A stretch of DNA of 64,000 nt, from positions 2,046,001 to 2,110,000 of the forward strand of contig OZ253669.1 of assembly GCA_965263375.1 (NCBI GenBank). The letters run 5' to 3'. The translations under genes were made by a program, and so were the position numbers. Below are positions 9,129-17,710 of the stretch, one piece after another. This stretch comes from JAJFFW01 sp965263375 (lineage in GTDB: Bacteria; Pseudomonadota; Alphaproteobacteria; Caulobacterales; Parvularculaceae). Below the pieces are notes generated by a model, which was not told the DNA's origin, made no database searches, and saw only the letters and a program-made list of their open reading frames with translations. How positions within the stretch are numbered: position 1 is the stretch's first letter; each line of letters begins with the position of its first letter.

Positions 9129-9494
9129 ATGAAAATGAGCTATTTCGTTCTCGGGACAAACAATATGGAAGCAGCGAAGAAATTCTATGCTGGTCTTTTT
9201 GAGCAATCAGGGCTCAACCAGGTTCCATCAACTCAAAGAATGACTTACTGGCTAGGCGAAGATTTTACTTTCGCACTTGCCGTCCCCTTTGATGAGGAAC
9301 CCGCGACCAATGGAAATGGAACCATGGTTGGTTTTAATGTTGGCTCACGTTCATAAGTAACAAGGTTTCATCAAAAGGCAATTGAACTAGGCGGCATATG
9401 CGAGGGAGAGCCAAATCAACGCGGACCTATTTTCTCCGCGTATGTGAGGGATTTAGACAAAAACAAATTGTGTTTTTTTGAACAAAACACCTGA
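9129..9494 (+). pseudogene. VOC/glyoxalase-family protein interrupted by an in-frame stop
   Basis: The first 75 codons encode a VOC-fold N-terminus (MSYFVLGTNNMEAAKKFYAGLF). They end at a TAA at 9354-9356. The same frame then continues for 45 codons with a convincing C-terminal half (RFHQKAIELGG, then GPIFSAYVRDLDKNKLCFF) up to the TGA at 9492-9494. Restoring one sense codon, for example CAA, would give a normal VOC protein of about 120 residues. No frameshift is involved. A pseudogene, a sequencing error or stop-codon readthrough are the options; a pseudogene is the simplest. Confidence 0.75.
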
Positions 9495-9530
9495 AAACAA
9501 CAACCAAAAACCTAGGGCATATAATAAATT

Positions 9531-9555
9531 GGCCGGTGTGATACGCACACCGGCC
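9531..9555 (-). terminator. Perfect hairpin, probable phasin terminator
   Basis: A ten-base stem (GGCCGGTGTG with CACACCGGCC) around a five-base loop. On the minus strand, about 90 bases past the phasin stop, it is followed by a T/A-rich stretch, so it probably ends phasin transcription. It could act on both strands. Confidence 0.6.
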
Positions 9556-9643
9556 AGAAGAACGCAACAATACTCAAATACGCAACATACAATTTTAAAC
9601 GCGACTAAAACTAATCAGTCTAAGGCTTACTTAAACCTGCGGA

Positions 9644-10072
9644 CTATTTAGAACCGCGAAGAGAAGATAAGTAGCCTTGAACTGGCGTGATTGATTCTTT
9701 TCCGCCTTGTGCTGCAAGAGAAGCAACATCACGGACTTGCGCAACACCGCGCTCAATACCGGCACGGATCGCATCACGCTGAATGCGTAGTGATTCTGAT
9801 AAAGAGTTTGATTCCAACACTTGGCGAAGGGCGTCAAATGTCGCATCTGTGTTTTCTTGCGTATTTTCGATAACGGCAAGAAGGATCTCGCGGCGTTTTT
9901 CATCCATGATTGCGCCAGATTCTTTAAGAGCTGAGGTGGCTTCGTTTAAATTCAACTGAAGACGCTCAACAAGAGAAGCAAATTTCTTTTCGACTTCATC
10001 AAGCTGCTCTGTGTCTTTTTTAGGCGCAGCTTTCTTTGTGGTCGCTTTTTTCGTTGTCGCTGTAGTGGACAT
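9644..10072 (-). CDS. Phasin family protein (polyhydroxyalkanoate granule coat)
   Basis: Small amphipathic protein that coats polyhydroxyalkanoate storage granules. The 142-residue product starts with a Thr/Lys/Ala-rich tail, resembling the DNA-binding or basic tails of some phasins, followed by a long helical region (VEKKFASLVERLQLNLNEAT to VRDVASLAAQGG) typical of the family. The frame extends to 10093, but the ATG at 10072 has an AAAGGGTAG site about 6 bases before it. No PHA synthase gene is in the window, although the TetR gene upstream on the same strand may be related. Family assignment is fairly sure, the granule role is inferred. Confidence 0.78.
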   Translation of the reverse strand: MSTTATTKKATTKKAAPKKDTEQLDEVEKKFASLVERLQLNLNEATSALKESGAIMDEKRREILLAVIENTQENTDATFDALRQVLESNSLSESLRIQRDAIRAGIERGVAQVRDVASLAAQGGKESITPVQGYLSSLRGSK

Positions 10073-10283
10073 GGGGCTACCCTTTCGGTTCATTCAATAC
10101 GATTTGCGCGGTTACATAGTTAGGCGACAATTCACTGTGCGTCGCCATTGACGAGATAATATGCATTAATGGAGTTGAATCAATTAATTTTGACGCAGCG
10201 CACAACGAATTATCCTGCGACATTTTAGACGCAGGATTTTTATAAGAAATAACAATACCTTAAGAACACCTCAAAATAGAGGC

Positions 10284-10904
10284 TTATGACTCTCGAGGGA
10301 CCAATCCACTCAAAATAAGGTCTAAAGATTGACGACTCACCTGTGCGGCTCGCTCAATACCGCCTGGTCCAGCAGCTTCCAGCATCGCCATTCGCCACAT
10401 CGCAATCAAACAATCGCCAACAACCCCGGCTTCAAAATGTTGGGAAAATACCCCATCTGCTTGGCCCCTGGCGATAATATCTCGGGCTTGTTTAAGGAGC
10501 TCGGCGCTAGCGCTAATCATGGCTTCGCCGCTTTGCGCCGCCGCATCAGCCATAATCTGCAACAATAATTCGCGGTGCCGCCCCCACTCATCCAAGATAA
10601 TGGCGCGCATCACCTCAAGCTGTTCAACGGGTCCAAGGGTGAACTCCTCAAGGCGCTCAGAAATCATTTGCGAGACTTGCTCGTTAAACGCCGTCAATAG
10701 AGCGGCCTTGGTAGGAAAGTGCAAAAAGAATGTGGCATTCGCCACATCAGCGGCCTGCGCAATCTCGTCAATCTTAACGTCATTATATCCACGCGCCGCC
10801 ATCAGCGTGATGGCTTCATTAAGGATACGCATCCGTGTTTCTTGTTTTTTGCGTTCTCGCCTGGACATGGGTGGCGACGCGACCCCAAATTCTTGATTAG
10901 ACAT
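10284..10904 (-). CDS. TetR/AcrR-family transcriptional regulator
   Basis: A one-component regulator with an N-terminal helix-turn-helix and a C-terminal ligand and dimerisation domain. The 206-residue product has the classic N-terminal pattern: ILNEAITLMAARGYNDVKI, then DEIAQAADVANATFFLHFPTK, where the recognition helix lies. GGAG about 8 bases before the ATG at 10904 supports this start over the earlier in-frame position at 10958. It lies between the phasin and the divergently transcribed surA; a 292-base gap to surA could hold operators for both. The ligand is unknown. Confidence 0.88.
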   Translation of the reverse strand: MSNQEFGVASPPMSRRERKKQETRMRILNEAITLMAARGYNDVKIDEIAQAADVANATFFLHFPTKAALLTAFNEQVSQMISERLEEFTLGPVEQLEVMRAIILDEWGRHRELLLQIMADAAAQSGEAMISASAELLKQARDIIARGQADGVFSQHFEAGVVGDCLIAMWRMAMLEAAGPGGIERAAQVSRQSLDLILSGLVPRES

Positions 10905-11196
10905 AGACTTCACTCCAACAGGGCGCTCACACTGCCCTATTTCCCCTGCAGCATTCAACCAATCTGAGGTTTGTTACCGCCAATCACTTGAGTTATTTTT
11001 AAGGATAATGAGATTGGTTCAGGATTAAGCCGAAAAAGCGGTTTCGATCGCCGTCAACACAAGCTAATAAGTACCTTGGCCCAACCTCTACGCTTGATGA
11101 CATTTTGGCGCCATCTTTGAGGGTTTAAATATCAAAATAAGGTCTGCGCAGGCAAATGCTGACCCGTCAGGCTTTTAAACGATTGATGATAAGTTG

Positions 11197-12570
11197 ATGA
11201 ACCGTATGACGCGTTTCCGATTTTTTTCTTTAAAAGCAATAGCTTATTCTTTCATTTGTGCGTTTGTTTTGTGCTCGACGCCAGCAAACGCCCAATGCGA
11301 GATTAAAACCGGGCAAACAACCATTACCCGCACAAAGGACCTGACGCGCGCTGGGATAGCGGCTAGCGCCATCGCTGCTGTCGTTGAGGGATGCCCAATT
11401 ACGACGCGTGATGTGGATCAGCGCGCCAAATTGATGATGTTATCGTCTGGCGGACGCCTCACCCCCGCAATGGCTGAACAATTAAAGTCCCAAGCGTTGC
11501 GAGATCTGGTGGAGGAAACGCTAAAGCTTTTGGAAGCTTCTAGCTACGACATGGAACTGTCTGAACAGGAAGTCAGCCAAGAAATCACCGCCATCGCTGG
11601 ACAGAGCGGGCTGACCCTTCCTCAATTTGAGGAAGTTCTTTCTTCTCAAGGCATCGCCCTGGAAAGCATGCGCAGCCAGGTTCGCGCCAGTATTTTATGG
11701 CCGCAATTGGTGCGAGGGCGATTTGGGTCCAACATCAATGTTAGCGACAATGAAGTTCAGCGAACCTATGAGCGCATGCGCGACGACGCGACCAAAGAAC
11801 AGTTCTTGGTCTCAGAGATCTGTATCCCTGTCGCTGATCCAAACCAAGCAAAAGCTTATTATGAGGGCGGATTGCAGTTGATTGAGCAAATGCGCCGCGG
11901 CGTTCCTTTCGCTGTGGTCGCCCAGCAATTTTCAGCCTGTCCCTCTGCAGCGGCTGGCGGCGATATTGGTTGGGTGCGTTCTGGCGAGCTCGCCTCAGAG
12001 CTTGATGATGCGCTAAAAGCGCTTCCAGCGGGCGCTGTGACAAATCCTATTCCTTCAGAAGGCGCTTTTATGATCATGGCTGTGCGGGACAAACGCCAAG
12101 CCGTTGTGAAAGGCAAAGAGACATTCACGCTTGCCTATGCGGGTGCGCCCGTTTCAATCGGGCGAAGCGCCGCGCGGCAAGCCCTAGAGAAACTGCCGGC
12201 CGCGCAAGCTTGCGGCGTACGCGAACAACGCCAAGATCTAGGGCCCAGCGTCGGCTTGGCGCTTTTAGAAAATGTTACCCTTGAAGAGATCGATGAACGT
12301 TTTGAAGTCGCTCTTGATGGTCTGGGCCGCGGCGAATTAAGTCCCATTATCGAAGCTGATGACGCCCTGCATGCTGTTTATGTCTGCGATAAAGACGAAG
12401 GATTGGGCCTACCGTCACGCGATGCATTAAAGGATAGAATTTTTAGACGGCACTTGAACCGCCGGTCCCAACAATATCTGCGCGATGTTGAACGCGAACG
12501 CCTTGTCGACATTCGGCGGCAAGTCGTAGGCGGACCAATCACTGGCCCGGAAGGCCCAGTAACTCAATAA
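11197..12570 (+). CDS. surA: SurA-like periplasmic peptidyl-prolyl isomerase/chaperone
   Basis: A periplasmic chaperone for outer-membrane proteins. The 457-residue product has a signal peptide (cut after about residue 33, PANAQ), a SurA N-terminal region (IAAVVEGCPITTRDVDQRAK) and one parvulin domain (about residues 205-305, with GGDIGWVRSGEL as the core), followed by a degenerate C-terminal region. It begins a surA-pdxA-rsmA run, standard in proteobacteria. However, lptD, which usually precedes surA, is absent here; the upstream neighbour is a divergent TetR gene. A TTG directly upstream at 11194 is an alternative start. Confidence 0.88.
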   Translation: MNRMTRFRFFSLKAIAYSFICAFVLCSTPANAQCEIKTGQTTITRTKDLTRAGIAASAIAAVVEGCPITTRDVDQRAKLMMLSSGGRLTPAMAEQLKSQALRDLVEETLKLLEASSYDMELSEQEVSQEITAIAGQSGLTLPQFEEVLSSQGIALESMRSQVRASILWPQLVRGRFGSNINVSDNEVQRTYERMRDDATKEQFLVSEICIPVADPNQAKAYYEGGLQLIEQMRRGVPFAVVAQQFSACPSAAAGGDIGWVRSGELASELDDALKALPAGAVTNPIPSEGAFMIMAVRDKRQAVVKGKETFTLAYAGAPVSIGRSAARQALEKLPAAQACGVREQRQDLGPSVGLALLENVTLEEIDERFEVALDGLGRGELSPIIEADDALHAVYVCDKDEGLGLPSRDALKDRIFRRHLNRRSQQYLRDVERERLVDIRRQVVGGPITGPEGPVTQ

Positions 12571-12595
12571 ATTATAAGAATAATAAGAGGCATTT

Positions 12596-13756
12596 TTGGC
12601 GCATTCGGATAAGTCTTCACCCTCGCCGCAAGAAGATGCCGCTAAGCCAAGAACTAAACCTTCACAGATGGCGCCATTGGCATTGACCATGGGGGAGCCT
12701 GGCGGTGTCGGCGGAGAGCTTGCCTTAAAGGCTTGGCAGGCGCTTAGCGATACGGGCCCGTGTTTTTTTGTGATCGACGATCCCGAAAGGCTAAAACTCC
12801 TGAGCGCAGGGCTTGGTCTTAATATATCGATCAGCGCAATTGGCGCGCCTGAAGACGCAAAAGAAACATTCAAACATAGCCTTCCAGTTCTGCCTATCGG
12901 TGAGAGTGTGAATTCACAGCTCGGCAAGGCTGATTCCCAAAATGCGCATCACGTGATCAACGCCATTGAACGCAGTGTCGCCCTTGCACTTAGCGGCGCA
13001 GCGTCAGGGGTTGTCACCAACCCTATTCAAAAAGCGTCATTAATATCCGCCGGATTTAAGTTCCCTGGACACACAGAGTTTTTAGCCCACTTAACCGCTG
13101 ATGCGCCGATGCCTGCAGCCATGGCAAAAACCATTGCCGGGGCTTCTACGCGTGGCCCGGTTATGCTGCTTGCAGGGCGTGACCTCATGGCGGCGCCCGC
13201 CACCATTCACCTTGCTTTGCGTGAAGCGATTAAAACACTGAATGAAGATCTAATCGTCCGATTGAGCGCAGTTATGGCCGCGAGCCTTAGCTTTGATTTT
13301 AATATTGCCGCGCCGCGCCTGGCTATAAGCGGGCTTAACCCACATGCTGGGGAAGACGGGGCCATGGGCCATGAGGATAAAGAGATCATCGCCCCAGCCG
13401 TTGAAAAACTCAAAGCAGCCGGCGTTAACGCACGCGGCCCCCTACCAGCTGATACGCTTTTTCATGAAGAAGCGCGCCAAAACTATGACGCGGCGCTTTG
13501 TATGTATCACGACCAGGCGCTAATTCCTGTTAAAGCGCTCGATTTTCATGGCGCAGTCAACATCACCCTCGGCCTACCGATTATACGCACATCGCCTGAT
13601 CATGGCACGGCGCTTGACATTGCGGGCCTTGATATTGCGCCTGAAAAACGGGCAAACCCAGCAAGCCTTATTGCGGCGATACGGCGCGCTGGGGAAATAG
13701 CCGTTAATCGTCAGCAAAAAACCGTCCAACCTGCCCCTAAGGCTAATCTGAAATGA
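12596..13756 (+). CDS. pdxA: 4-hydroxythreonine-4-phosphate dehydrogenase
   Basis: Oxidises 4-phosphohydroxy-L-threonine in the DXP-dependent route to pyridoxal phosphate. Family motifs are present: GEPGGVGGEL near the N-terminus (a variant of the usual GEPAGIGPE), TNPIQK, FPGHTEFLAHL with a metal-binding histidine, SGLNPHAGEDG, and the C-terminal CMYHDQALIPVK. The first codon is TTG with an AAGAGG site 5 bases upstream; an ATG at 12668 matches the usual family start and would shorten the protein by 24 residues. The stop overlaps rsmA by four bases (ATGA), so the two are translationally coupled. Confidence 0.93.
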   Translation: MAHSDKSSPSPQEDAAKPRTKPSQMAPLALTMGEPGGVGGELALKAWQALSDTGPCFFVIDDPERLKLLSAGLGLNISISAIGAPEDAKETFKHSLPVLPIGESVNSQLGKADSQNAHHVINAIERSVALALSGAASGVVTNPIQKASLISAGFKFPGHTEFLAHLTADAPMPAAMAKTIAGASTRGPVMLLAGRDLMAAPATIHLALREAIKTLNEDLIVRLSAVMAASLSFDFNIAAPRLAISGLNPHAGEDGAMGHEDKEIIAPAVEKLKAAGVNARGPLPADTLFHEEARQNYDAALCMYHDQALIPVKALDFHGAVNITLGLPIIRTSPDHGTALDIAGLDIAPEKRANPASLIAAIRRAGEIAVNRQQKTVQPAPKANLK

Positions 13757-14622
13757 CTGTCACGCAAACGCATAACGATGGCTTACCGCCGCTGCGTGAA
13801 GTTATAGAGACGCACGGACTTGGCGCTAAAAAATCGTTGGGCCAACATTTTCTTTTAGACCTGAACCTGACCCGTAAAATAGCGCGCTCAGCAAAGGTTG
13901 AACAAAACGACGTGGTATTAGAAATCGGCCCCGGCCCCGGCGGCCTTACACGCGCGCTTTTAGAAGCTGGCGCACGCGTAACGGCGGTTGAAAGAGACGC
14001 CCGGTGCATCGCGGCATTATCGCAAGCTGGCGACGCATATCCTGAACAGCTTACCTTGATCGAAGGCGACGCCCTTAGCGTCGACGAGATGAAGGCGCTT
14101 AAACAAACGCCCGTCAAAATTATAGCGAATTTACCATATAATATCTCTACGGAACTTTTAATAAAGTGGCTTCGCGCGAACCACCTTGGTCCAACACCGC
14201 TTTGGACACGCATGGCGCTGATGTTCCAAAAAGAAGTAGCGGACCGCATATTAGCAGCGCCAGGATCAAAGACTTACGGCCGACTTTCCGTCATTGCGCA
14301 GGCGGCTTCTAAACCGGCGCGCGCATTCGACCTTCCGGCGCGGGCCTTCACCCCTCCTCCTAAAGTCGCTTCGACGGTTGTTGTCTTTGAACAGTCAATT
14401 GAACAATGTCCGCATATACAAACGTTAGAGAAAGTCACCGCCGCGGCATTTGCACAAAGGCGTAAAATGCTGCGCTCCTCCTTACGGGCAATTTTTGGAG
14501 AAGAAGTGGAGACTACGCTCAAAGGGCTAGATCTTTCCCCCACCGCCCGCGCCGAAAATCTTACGGTTGACGACTATTTGCGCCTTGCTGAAATTACAAA
14601 ATCAGCACTCGAACAGAATTGA
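13753..14622 (+). CDS. rsmA: 16S rRNA (adenine1518/1519-N6)-dimethyltransferase
   Basis: Dimethylates two adjacent adenines near the 3' end of 16S rRNA during small-subunit assembly (also called KsgA). The 289-residue product has all the expected motifs: KKSLGQHFLLD, the SAM-binding LEIGPGPGGLTRALLE, VERDARC, EGDAL, the catalytic NLPYNIST and the C-terminal FAQRRKMLRSSLR. It is the last gene of the surA-pdxA-rsmA run and overlaps pdxA by four bases. Confidence 0.96.
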   Translation: MTVTQTHNDGLPPLREVIETHGLGAKKSLGQHFLLDLNLTRKIARSAKVEQNDVVLEIGPGPGGLTRALLEAGARVTAVERDARCIAALSQAGDAYPEQLTLIEGDALSVDEMKALKQTPVKIIANLPYNISTELLIKWLRANHLGPTPLWTRMALMFQKEVADRILAAPGSKTYGRLSVIAQAASKPARAFDLPARAFTPPPKVASTVVVFEQSIEQCPHIQTLEKVTAAAFAQRRKMLRSSLRAIFGEEVETTLKGLDLSPTARAENLTVDDYLRLAEITKSALEQN

Positions 14623-14802
14623 TAATCTGTGAGGGTTAGCGCCCTATTAGCGCCAACTTAAATTAAGCGCGATCACACCTCATCATCGATCGCCAAAACA
14701 CAAGTTTTCAGTGCGCAAAGCAATAGAGATAAATGACCCTATTGCGTTGCGGCGCGTTTAACACCGGACATTGCCGTATTTAAAAATATCACAAGAGGTA
14801 GT

Positions 14803-14826
14803 GCGCTATCTCATCGGCTATAGCGC
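14803..14826 (-). terminator. Hairpin after the lipoprotein gene
   Basis: A perfect seven-base stem (GCGCTAT with ATAGCGC) around a ten-base loop, 24 bases beyond the stop of the minus-strand lipoprotein gene. No good T tract follows immediately, so termination activity is uncertain. Confidence 0.35.
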
Positions 14827-14849
14827 CAATTCGCTAACGGGCCGATCGC

Positions 14850-15353
14850 TCATGGGCCGATACGCCCACGGATTGTCTCAACCAACGTACGAGCGTCATA
14901 GACTTCGCCATTTTCGGGGCCATCGGCGGGCTTTTCCCCTTTGCCAAATAAAGCCTCAAGGCGGGCGGTATAATATTGGCTGCTGCCGATACGGCCTAAA
15001 TTGCCGCCCACACCAACAGATACGCCGGAGCTGCGACCATAAGAACCCGTACCCAGCCCGGCGCCGAGCGAAACCCCGCCCTTTTCCTCACCGGATAAGT
15101 CCCGCCGAACAACACGGAACCAATCATATCCGCCTTCTAGGGCAAGCTCCGCAGCCCGCAGGAGCGCATAATCTTCAACTCGTTCAGGCGACGTTGCGCC
15201 ATCACCGCGATAGGTGATGCGCACGCGGTTATCCTCAATCCGGCTGTCTTGATAGCCATAGCCTTTTGCATTAGCGGGCCCGTAAGGTGTCGCGACCCCG
15301 CTTGCGCAAGCGCTCATCGCGCCGATCATTACAATTAAAAATAAATATCGCAT
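14850..15353 (-). CDS. CC0125/CC1285-family lipoprotein
   Basis: A 167-residue lipoprotein: signal peptide followed by the lipobox MSAC (cysteine about residue 16). The mature part has SRIEDNRVRITYRGDG and AELALEGGYDWFRVV, the core of a small alphaproteobacterial lipoprotein family named after Caulobacter members, then a glycine/serine-rich stretch (about residues 95-125) and a C-terminal DARTLVETIRGRI segment. AAGAGGG about 7 bases upstream supports the ATG at 15353 over the longer frame. Function is unknown; it probably sits in the outer membrane facing the periplasm. Confidence 0.8.
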   Translation of the reverse strand: MRYLFLIVMIGAMSACASGVATPYGPANAKGYGYQDSRIEDNRVRITYRGDGATSPERVEDYALLRAAELALEGGYDWFRVVRRDLSGEEKGGVSLGAGLGTGSYGRSSGVSVGVGGNLGRIGSSQYYTARLEALFGKGEKPADGPENGEVYDARTLVETIRGRIGP

Positions 15354-15445
15354 CGCTAGGCCCTCTTGTGAGAGGACATAGACTATCACCACAAGCAACC
15401 GGCTGAAAGCCAAAAGCGCTTGCCAACGTCAGCTGATAATGTCTT

Positions 15446-15727
15446 TTAAACTTGCTTGGCCCACTCAGAGGGAGAATAAGTTTTCATGGCAAGCGCATGG
15501 ATCGGCCCAGAAAGCTCATCCTTCAAAACTGCGTTCACCTGGCGCTGTCTTGCAACCCTGCCCATTCCTTCAAAAATATCAGCGACAACCGTCAGGCGAA
15601 AGTGTGATTCTCCGCCCTCACGCGCACCAGCATGCCCTGCATGAAGATGCGATTCATCCTCAACACTCAGAACGCTTGGCGATAACGCCGTGGTTAATTT
15701 TTCTTCAATGATTTTCGCAACGGACAT
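15446..15727 (-). CDS. BolA family protein
   Basis: A 93-residue member of the BolA family, which works with monothiol glutaredoxins in iron-sulfur cluster trafficking and sensing; E. coli BolA also affects cell morphology. Seen are the conserved histidines in ESHLHAGH and SHFRL, and the C-terminal GPIHALAMKTYSPSEW motif with the invariant histidine. It is divergent from the J-domain gene, whose ATG is 75 bases away, so they probably share a control region. This bolA / J-domain / cobS arrangement is common in alphaproteobacteria. Confidence 0.92.
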   Translation of the reverse strand: MSVAKIIEEKLTTALSPSVLSVEDESHLHAGHAGAREGGESHFRLTVVADIFEGMGRVARQRQVNAVLKDELSGPIHALAMKTYSPSEWAKQV

Positions 15728-15802
15728 AAACCCTTCACCTCGCCCAAGCTTGTGTGTTCTGTCAAGATTGTATCAATCGATGCAGCGCACCATAATAGCC
15801 TT

Positions 15803-16441
15803 ATGACGAAATCGCGATACACACCCCGACACAGTTTCGACATTCGGATTAAACCGCCGAAGGACGATAAGGATGACACGCCCAAATGGGCTGAAGCTCA
15901 CACAATGGTTTGTGAGTATGAAGGCTGCGATAAGAAAGCAGCTGTCCGGTGCGCCAAATCGCCAAGGGAGCCCAATGAAAAAATCTGGCTCTGCGCGAAA
16001 CATGCGGCGGAACATAACAAGTCTTGGAACTATTTTGACGGGATGTCGGCCAAAGAAGCCCAGAATGCACGTGACGCCAATATTTATGGCGATCGCCCAA
16101 CATGGGCCATGGGGAAAAATGATCGCGCGCGCGCCGCGTCGCAAACGCGAGGGCCTGCCGATATGGCGGACGCTCATGGTGTTTTTTCTGAAGCAGCGGA
16201 AAAGTTTAAAGCGTCCCGCGGGTCTTTCCGGGAGGGGCGAAAGCTGAGCAAATTGCAAGAAAAGGCATTTGAAACGCTGGATCTGCGTCCTAGTGCGACC
16301 AAATCAGAGATCAAGAAGCGTTACGCAGAACTCGTTCGCCGCTTCCACCCTGATTCAAATGAAGGCGACCGAAGCGCAGAAGCCCAATTACAAGAAGTCG
16401 TCAAAGCGCACAGCATTTTAAAAAAGGCCAATATTTGCTAA
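15803..16441 (+). CDS. J domain-containing protein
   Basis: A 212-residue protein with a C-terminal J domain: EKAFETLDLRPSATKSEI, then RRFHPDSNEGD containing the essential HPD tripeptide, so it should stimulate an Hsp70 (DnaK) partner. The N-terminal half has four cysteines (CEYEGCDKKAAVRC and the later WLCAKHAAEHN) that could form a zinc-binding site. It lacks the Gly/Phe and substrate-binding regions of DnaJ itself. A GTG at 15752 could extend it, but the ATG at 15803 fits the family better. Confidence 0.9.
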   Translation: MTKSRYTPRHSFDIRIKPPKDDKDDTPKWAEAHTMVCEYEGCDKKAAVRCAKSPREPNEKIWLCAKHAAEHNKSWNYFDGMSAKEAQNARDANIYGDRPTWAMGKNDRARAASQTRGPADMADAHGVFSEAAEKFKASRGSFREGRKLSKLQEKAFETLDLRPSATKSEIKKRYAELVRRFHPDSNEGDRSAEAQLQEVVKAHSILKKANIC

Positions 16442-16593
16442 CCAAACGGCGATCATCAAAAAATTAGACCGAGCGAAAACTAGGCGACCATTTCACACAT
16501 CGTCTTTGGCGCCAGAGATGGTTGAAAAACTGCGCCAACCGCGCACATGATACTTGCGCCTCTCAATTAAACTGCGCGTATAGGATTTGTTTC

Positions 16594-17583
16594 ATGGCTG
16601 AAATCAAAGACATCCCTTTTCCTGAGAAACCAGACCTTTCGGTCAATGCACGCGATACGTTCGGCGTTGATTTTGACATGAAGGTCCCAGCCTTCTCCCA
16701 AGCGAATGAGTATGTGCCGCCCGTTGATGCAGCCTACCGCTTTGATGAGGAAACCACACGCGCCATCTTAGCTGGTTTCGCCCATAATCGGCGCGTGATG
16801 GTCCAAGGCTATCACGGCACGGGTAAATCTTCCCACATTGAACAAATTGCTGCGCGCCTAAATTGGCCGTGTATCCGCATCAACCTCGACAGTCATGTCA
16901 GCCGGATCGATTTGATCGGAAAAGACGCGATTGTTGTTGAAAACGGGGTTCAGGTCACCGCCTTTAAAGAGGGCATGTTGCCTTGGGCCTTTCAACGCCC
17001 TGTCGCCCTTGTTTTCGATGAATATGACGCTGGCCGCCCTGATGTGATGTTCGTTATCCAGCGGGTATTGGAAGCGGAGGGGCGCCTTACCCTGCTCGAT
17101 CAAAACCGAGTACTGACCCCAAACCGCTATTTCCGATTATTCTCCACAACCAACACCATTGGTCTTGGCGACACCACAGGGCTCTATCACGGCACCCAAC
17201 AAATCAACCAAGGCCAGATGGACCGCTGGTCAATCGTGACCACGCTAAACTATCTGTCTCATGAGCAAGAAGCGGAAATTGTGATCGCGAAAGCGCCGCT
17301 CTACGATTCTGAGCAAGGCCGCTCAGCAATAGACGCTATGGTCCGTGTCGCCGATATGTCGCGCAACGCTTTTATGAATGGCGACATATCTACAGTGATG
17401 AGCCCACGAACAGTAATCACATGGGCGCAAAACGCTGAGATTTTCCAAGATATCGGTTACGCCTTTCGCGTAACTTTCCTAAATAAGTGCGACGAGTTGG
17501 AACGGCCAACCGTCGCGGAATTTTATCAACGCGCTTTTGGCGAAGATTTACCGGAAGCCGCGCCGCAAATCAGTGTCGCGTAA
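16594..17583 (+). CDS. cobS: CobS-type cobaltochelatase AAA+ ATPase subunit
   Basis: ATPase subunit of the aerobic cobaltochelatase, which inserts cobalt into hydrogenobyrinic acid a,c-diamide in the CobN-CobS-CobT complex. The 329-residue product has the Walker A region YHGTGKSS, the Walker B region VALVFDEYDAG, sensor-type residues in RLFSTTNTIG and an arginine-finger region. ATG 16594 is preferred over the TTG at 16522. CobT usually follows cobS directly in alphaproteobacteria but does not here; a strong terminator and an ATP-grasp gene follow instead. CobS-like proteins can serve other roles, so function outside cobalamin synthesis remains possible. Confidence 0.9.
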   Translation: MAEIKDIPFPEKPDLSVNARDTFGVDFDMKVPAFSQANEYVPPVDAAYRFDEETTRAILAGFAHNRRVMVQGYHGTGKSSHIEQIAARLNWPCIRINLDSHVSRIDLIGKDAIVVENGVQVTAFKEGMLPWAFQRPVALVFDEYDAGRPDVMFVIQRVLEAEGRLTLLDQNRVLTPNRYFRLFSTTNTIGLGDTTGLYHGTQQINQGQMDRWSIVTTLNYLSHEQEAEIVIAKAPLYDSEQGRSAIDAMVRVADMSRNAFMNGDISTVMSPRTVITWAQNAEIFQDIGYAFRVTFLNKCDELERPTVAEFYQRAFGEDLPEAAPQISVA

Positions 17584-17602
17584 TATAAACGATAAAGAAT
17601 CA

Positions 17603-17676
17603 GACTAGCGCGCGAACAGATTGTAGCGCAGCCCCCTCATGTTGCGCTATAATATCGCGCTAGTCCTTGTTTTTTT
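17603..17676 (+). terminator. Two-stem intrinsic terminator after cobS
   Basis: An outer ten-base perfect stem (GACTAGCGCG at 17603 with CGCGCTAGTC at 17656) encloses an inner seven-base perfect stem (TAGCGCA with TGCGCTA). A run of seven T residues at 17670-17676 follows. It separates cobS from the ATP-grasp gene. Confidence 0.85.
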
Positions 17677-17710
17677 GCAATTTTCCGCGGTGTAGGCTAT
17701 CGTCATATTG

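Noticed and set aside
14771..15217. 148-codon plus-strand frame
   Set aside because: Antisense to the CC0125-type lipoprotein, which has a lipobox and a good ribosome binding site.
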